The position numbers were made by a program, and so were the translations under genes. From assembly GCA_903893955.1 (NCBI GenBank), contig CAITOG010000010.1, forward strand, positions 1-9,505: DNA of 9,505 nucleotides, given 5' to 3'. Below the pieces are notes generated by a model. It made no database searches. It was given only the letters and a program-made list of their open reading frames with translations, and was not told where the DNA came from. The stretch is from an uncultured Actinomycetes bacterium (GTDB taxonomy: Bacteria; Actinomycetota; Acidimicrobiia; Acidimicrobiales; RAAP-2). Shown here piece by piece: positions 6,072-9,505 of the stretch. Positions within the stretch are counted from its first letter, which is position 1. Every line of letters starts with the position of its first letter.

Positions 6072-7379
6072 GCCCGAGGCACCGAGCTCACGCACCACTG
6101 CTCCGAAGGCAGCGGAGCGCTCCTTCCAGCTGGCGAACTGCGAGAAGCTCGGTGCAGCGGGCGAGAGCAGGACGGTCCCACCAGGTCGTGCCCACGTGAA
6201 GGCGATCCGGGTCGCTTCCTCGATCGCAGCGGCTGTGGTGACCTCGGTGGTGGCAGAGCGCTGTGCGATGGCATCGGCCAACCGCTGGCCCGACTCTGGA
6301 AGCCCGATGACGAGCGTCGGCGGCGTCCGTGAGGCGAGGACATCGACGAGCTCGGTGTAGTCGACGCCGCGGTCGTGTCCTCCGATCAAGATGGCCAGGC
6401 GATCCTCAGGGAAGGCCCGAAGGGCGGCAAGGGTGGGCAGCACGTTGGTGGCCAGCCCGTCATCGATGAAGCGAACACCGTCGAGTCGACCCACCTCGGT
6501 GAGCCGTCCAGGCAGTCCGTCGAAGCCATGCGCAGCATCTCGAAGGCGATTATCATCCTCGGCTCCGTTGATTTTGAGGAGCAGCAGGGCCTGGCGCGCC
6601 AGTTCGGCATTGCGAAGGTTGTGCTCACCGAGCAGACCAAGCGGTGCGGCCCAGCTTCCTGCCGCACCGTGCGACCAGGTCACTGTGCCACCCAGTAGTC
6701 GGGCGGCCGAGACCAGACCCGGGTCGTCGCCCTGGGCGAGCGTGAGCTTCGCGCCTGGGAGCGAGGTGAGCGAGAGCTTGTCAGACCAATAGTCCTCCTG
6801 GTTGCCATGCCAGTCGAGGTGGTCGGTGCCCAGCGAGGTGACCACCACGAGCGAGGGGGCATCGGCCACGTCGGTGGCTTGGAAGCTCGAGGTCTCGATG
6901 ATGAGGACGTCGAGATCCTTGGGCACGCTGGGGTCGAAGGGAGGACGCCCGAGGTTGCCTGTTACCGCCGCTGTCGCCCCCAGACCCTTGAGCAGGTGTC
7001 CCATGATCGAGGCAGTGGTGCTCTTGCCCTTGGTGCCGGTGACGCAGACGATCGTCTGTGAGCCTCGATCGTGGATCTCCAGGCCGACGCCACCCACCAC
7101 CGGGATCCCCGCGGCCTCGAGGGCCATGACGTCGTCTCGTCGGCGCGAGATGCCCGGGCTCTTGATGACCACGTCGCACGAACGAAGCAGCGCCGCACCA
7201 TCCGGCGAGGTGGTGACCACCTCGTAGCCGATGGCGATGGCGGTCGGATCGTCATCGACCACCACAACCTCACAGTCGATCGCCTGCAGGCGCTCGAGCG
7301 CGCAGCGTCCCTCGACGCCGACGCCGAAGACCCCGACCCTTCGGCCGGCGAGATCAGTCCAGCCGAGCTGGTGGCGCAT
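6063..7379 (-). CDS. murD2: UDP-N-acetylmuramoyl-L-alanine--L-glutamate ligase (MurD2 type)
   Basis: This is a three-domain Mur ligase of 438 aa, the length of MurD. The N-terminal Rossmann-like domain has VGVFGVGVEG (about 15-24). The ATP P-loop is GTKGKSTT (about 115-122). ETSSFQ (about 162-167), TDHLDWHG (about 185-192) and the probable carbamoylated Lys of YWSDKLSL (about 201) follow. GEHNLRN is near 251, and the C-terminal domain has FIDDGLATN, LIGGHDRGVDY and LLSPAAPSFSQF. Canonical MurD normally shows GTNGKT, DSKATN and SPACASFD-type motifs, so the P-loop and the glutamate pocket both differ. With murL directly upstream, it most likely adds L-Glu rather than D-Glu to UDP-MurNAc-L-Ala in the cytoplasm. 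The ATG overlaps the end of murL by 26 bases and lacks a good ribosome binding site, suggesting coupled translation. A canonical MurD using D-Glu is the main alternative. Confidence 0.83.
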   Translation of the reverse strand: MRHQLGWTDLAGRRVGVFGVGVEGRCALERLQAIDCEVVVVDDDPTAIAIGYEVVTTSPDGAALLRSCDVVIKSPGISRRRDDVMALEAAGIPVVGGVGLEIHDRGSQTIVCVTGTKGKSTTASIMGHLLKGLGATAAVTGNLGRPPFDPSVPKDLDVLIIETSSFQATDVADAPSLVVVTSLGTDHLDWHGNQEDYWSDKLSLTSLPGAKLTLAQGDDPGLVSAARLLGGTVTWSHGAAGSWAAPLGLLGEHNLRNAELARQALLLLKINGAEDDNRLRDAAHGFDGLPGRLTEVGRLDGVRFIDDGLATNVLPTLAALRAFPEDRLAILIGGHDRGVDYTELVDVLASRTPPTLVIGLPESGQRLADAIAQRSATTEVTTAAAIEEATRIAFTWARPGGTVLLSPAAPSFSQFASWKERSAAFGAVVRELGASGSA

Positions 7380-8652
7380 AGCGGTCCGGTATAGAGGCGG
7401 TCGGGACGAGCGGTGGCTCGGGGGGCACTGGAGGCAGGAGGGAGGCGAGCTCCTGGAGCTCGGTCGCCCCAGCCCGATCCGGTCGGGCGGCGGCCAGCAG
7501 CAGGGCTTGGCGACACTCCGCCTCGTCGCCGACGCACTCGAAGGGACGAGTTCCGCCGAAGCCGAGCAGCGTTTCGAGCTGTGGTCGCATCGAGGGGCGG
7601 ATCAGCGGTTCGTCCCCGTCGAAGATCGCAGAGAGCTGGTCCGGGGTCATGTGCGGGGCCAGGGCCAGATCGATGAACAGGCACTTGTCGCACTCACCGC
7701 ACCAGCGATCGAGCCGTCGGGACGGGTCCTGGTGGAACGCCCGGTTGCACGAGCGGAACAGGTGGTGGAACTCGGTCAGCGAGGCGAACGACTCGGCGAT
7801 CGAGAGCTCGGTGCGATCTCGGAGCCACGAGAAGTAGGTCACAGCGCCGACTCGTTGGTTGACCAGGGAGCGGAAACCCTGCTCGAACTCGAGGCCCTTG
7901 GACCACTGGTGGTTCACCGGCCCGAAGGGGCCGTCGGTGGTCGCTGATGAGGCGGAGTGCTCATTCGACATCACCACTGCACCTCGGCCGGTGGCGGCCG
8001 CGGTGACGACGGCGAGCGCGCTGAGCACCCCTGTGATCGGCACGTGGCCGTTCAGGTATCCCCGCTCGGCGCTGGTGAGGACCTTGGGGTCGAGCTGGCG
8101 CTCGACCCTGAGCACGGGCAAGCCGGTGGCGGCGGCCGGACGCTCGATCGCCTCGAAGCGAGCGCCAGGACGCTCCACGACGAACAGGGCGGCATCGTCG
8201 GCCTGGTCTGCGAGCTCAGCGACGGTCACCGTGGAGTCGAGCCCGCCACCGAAGGGGATCAGGAGCCGGCCTACATCGCCTGGACCTGCGGCGGGAGGAG
8301 CGTCGGCGTGGGGACCGACCAGCTCGATGTCGCGCAAGTCGAGATCGTTCTTGAGCGCGAACTCCCCGAGGCCTGCGACGTAGTAGCGCCGCAGGAAGGC
8401 GGCCTGCGCCGGTGTGGTCGTGAACGGCCCGAGATCGATTCGGCTCGGCGCTCGTGTCTTGTAATAGGACACGCCTGCCAGCAGCGCATAGATCTCAGCC
8501 GCGGCAGCGACGCCGGGGGCGGTCAGATCGCCTTCCGGGAGGTGCGCGACCTCGGCGAAGTCATCGTCATCGAGCCGGTAGCGACAGGTGATGGTTCGCG
8601 CCGCGACGTCGATCTCCACGCCGAGGTGCAGGAAGGCTCCAGGTCGGCTCAT
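7354..8652 (-). CDS. murL: UDP-N-acetyl-muramoyl-L-alanyl-L-glutamate epimerase
   Basis: MurL, first shown in Xanthomonas oryzae, inverts the terminal L-Glu of UDP-MurNAc-L-Ala-L-Glu to D-Glu using ATP and Mg2+. This replaces the supply of free D-Glu by glutamate racemase. The 432 aa protein has the features I associate with it: a PP-loop-like IPFGGGLDSTVTV (GGGLDS at 135-140), NGHVPITGVLSA (201-212), MSNEHSAS (228-235), VNHQWSKGLEFEQ (246-258), and a CGECDKC triad (Cys318, Cys321, Cys324). I start it at the ATG at 8652, whose bases form ATGA with the pgeF stop. The open frame extends upstream to 8721, but those 23 residues are Arg-rich and lie within pgeF. The downstream murD2 partner strongly supports the assignment. 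A different PP-loop enzyme (ExsB/TilS-like) is less likely given length and the other motifs. Confidence 0.88.
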   Translation of the reverse strand: MSRPGAFLHLGVEIDVAARTITCRYRLDDDDFAEVAHLPEGDLTAPGVAAAAEIYALLAGVSYYKTRAPSRIDLGPFTTTPAQAAFLRRYYVAGLGEFALKNDLDLRDIELVGPHADAPPAAGPGDVGRLLIPFGGGLDSTVTVAELADQADDAALFVVERPGARFEAIERPAAATGLPVLRVERQLDPKVLTSAERGYLNGHVPITGVLSALAVVTAAATGRGAVVMSNEHSASSATTDGPFGPVNHQWSKGLEFEQGFRSLVNQRVGAVTYFSWLRDRTELSIAESFASLTEFHHLFRSCNRAFHQDPSRRLDRWCGECDKCLFIDLALAPHMTPDQLSAIFDGDEPLIRPSMRPQLETLLGFGGTRPFECVGDEAECRQALLLAAARPDRAGATELQELASLLPPVPPEPPLVPTASIPDRYAPPARLD

Positions 8653-9485
8653 CGCACCGCCGATGTTACGGCCTCGTCGTCGGGCTCCGAGAGCCGGGCG
8701 AACAGGGCGAATCGTCCACAAGGTCGGGCGTGACGGTCAGAGAAGAAGAGGTGGCGGTCTGCAGTCGAGTGCGTGGAACGGTGCACCTGGCCGATCGGGA
8801 TTCCTGCGGCCTCGAGGGCGAGCTCATTGAGCGTGCCAAGGTCGAGCGTCACTCGAGCGCTGTGCTGTGTCACACAGCGCGGTGCCTCTTCTCCGAGGAG
8901 CTGCTCGACGGCCTCGATGACCTCGGGGCCGACCTCGTAGATCGTCGGATCGACGCACGGGCCGATCCCCGCGTGGATTCGAGCCGGCTCTGCGCCCACC
9001 GAGACCATGGCATCGACGGTGGCGCCGGCGATCCCCGCGGTCGCACCCCGCCAGCCAGCATGAGCGACCCCGAGAACCCCTGCGGCTGGGTCGAAGAGGA
9101 CGAGAGGCGCACAGTCGGCCATTTGGATGACCAGGGTGACCTCGGGTGATGTCGTGATCGCTGCATCGGTGGCGCTCAGCGCATGCTCGATGGACCGAGC
9201 ACCCCTGCCCGCGTGCGAGGCGTCGACGACCGCCACACGGGTGCCATGGACCTGGTCGAGGAAGATCATCTGGTCAAGGTCACGCCCAAGAGCTGCGGCG
9301 ACGAGCTCGCGGTTGGCCAGCACCGCTGCCTCCTCATCGCCGACGTGGAGGCCGATGTTGAGGCTGTCCCACGGGGGCCTCGAGTCACCGCCGCCCCTGG
9401 TGGAGATCAGCGCCTCGACACCAAGGCTGCTCAGCTCGTCGAGCCACAGGAAGTCGAGGGAGCCCCTCGTGGTGAGCTCAGCCAC
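8649..9485 (-). CDS. pgeF: Peptidoglycan editing factor PgeF (YfiH / multicopper polyphenol oxidoreductase-like family)
   Basis: In E. coli, PgeF (YfiH) removes wrongly incorporated L-Ser from UDP-MurNAc so that L-Ala remains at position one. Family members have also been reported to act on purine nucleosides. Visible motifs are ISTRGGG (27-33), SLNIGLHVGD (41-50), DQVHGTRV (77-84), ADCAPLVLFD (123-132) and GVAHAGWRG (139-147), with His80, Cys124 and His142 as the expected metal ligands. The C-terminal FFSDRHARPCGRFA resembles the family ending, but the usual Cys-Thr just before it appears as His-Ser-Thr. At 278 aa it is slightly longer than the common 240-260. The GTG start at 9485 has only a weak upstream site and the frame stays open to the window edge, so the true start could lie outside. 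It is the first visible gene of the pgeF-murL-murD2 operon. Confidence 0.87.
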   Translation of the reverse strand: MAELTTRGSLDFLWLDELSSLGVEALISTRGGGDSRPPWDSLNIGLHVGDEEAAVLANRELVAAALGRDLDQMIFLDQVHGTRVAVVDASHAGRGARSIEHALSATDAAITTSPEVTLVIQMADCAPLVLFDPAAGVLGVAHAGWRGATAGIAGATVDAMVSVGAEPARIHAGIGPCVDPTIYEVGPEVIEAVEQLLGEEAPRCVTQHSARVTLDLGTLNELALEAAGIPIGQVHRSTHSTADRHLFFSDRHARPCGRFALFARLSEPDDEAVTSAVR

Positions 9486-9505
9486 GTTGGCAGCTCGGAC
9501 AGATC

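Noticed and set aside
5446..6360. 304-codon plus-strand frame starting within the tRNA
   Set aside because: It spans the tRNA end, DUF1697 and part of murD2 in the wrong frame and is Ser/Arg-rich with no domain.
6063..7379. Canonical MurD (D-Glu adding)
   Set aside because: This is not excluded, but the altered P-loop and glutamate-pocket motifs and the coupled murL favour the L-Glu ligase form.
8653..8721. 23-residue N-terminal extension of murL (from MWTIRPVRP)
   Set aside because: It overlaps pgeF, is Arg-rich, and the ATG at 8652 forms the classic ATGA overlap with the pgeF stop.
7957..8733. 258-codon plus-strand frame antisense to murL
   Set aside because: The murL frame contains the conserved motifs. 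This one is a mirror of its codon bias.

Overview
The window is GC-rich, gene-dense chromosomal DNA from what is most likely an actinobacterium, possibly of the Acidimicrobiia type. The reasons are the topA-tmk-holB gene order, a topoisomerase I with no zinc-ribbon cysteines but a long Lys/Ala-rich tail, frequent GTG/TTG starts, and a delta-prime subunit with a charged helical insert. The exact lineage is inference. All genes look chromosomal. I saw no insertion sequence, phage gene, integrase or CRISPR array.

Left block (49-5025, + strand): four tightly packed genes, topA, tmk, holB and a low-molecular-weight tyrosine-phosphatase-like gene. Successive stop and start codons overlap by 4, 4 and 1 bases, so they probably form one translationally coupled operon. 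The first three serve DNA topology, dTTP supply and clamp loading. The phosphatase is a passenger whose role cannot be read from the sequence.

Middle (5026-5540): a 373-base spacer holds two adjacent GC-rich hairpins and a possible promoter-like inverted repeat. It is followed by a complete tRNA-Thr(CGT) with encoded CCA, then a short spacer carrying an imperfect copy of the 5' end of the tRNA. A DUF1697 gene (5541-6071, + strand) with a clear Shine-Dalgarno and TTG start comes next. Its last 9 bases overlap the end of the convergent block.

Right block (6063-9485, - strand, transcribed right to left): pgeF, murL, murD2, overlapping by 4 and 26 bases. This is the most interesting part. The MurD homologue departs from the canonical enzyme at ligand-binding motifs and is coupled to a homologue of MurL, the ATP-dependent UDP-MurNAc-L-Ala-L-Glu epimerase. 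Together they predict the alternative route in which L-Glu is ligated first and then epimerised to D-Glu on the nucleotide precursor, bypassing glutamate racemase (MurI). PgeF, which edits mis-charged UDP-MurNAc-amino acid precursors, is the first visible gene of the same operon, so all three predicted enzymes act on the same small set of cytoplasmic peptidoglycan precursors. The right edge cuts into whatever lies upstream of pgeF. A reading frame there resembles an FtsZ C-terminal peptide, but the evidence is thin.
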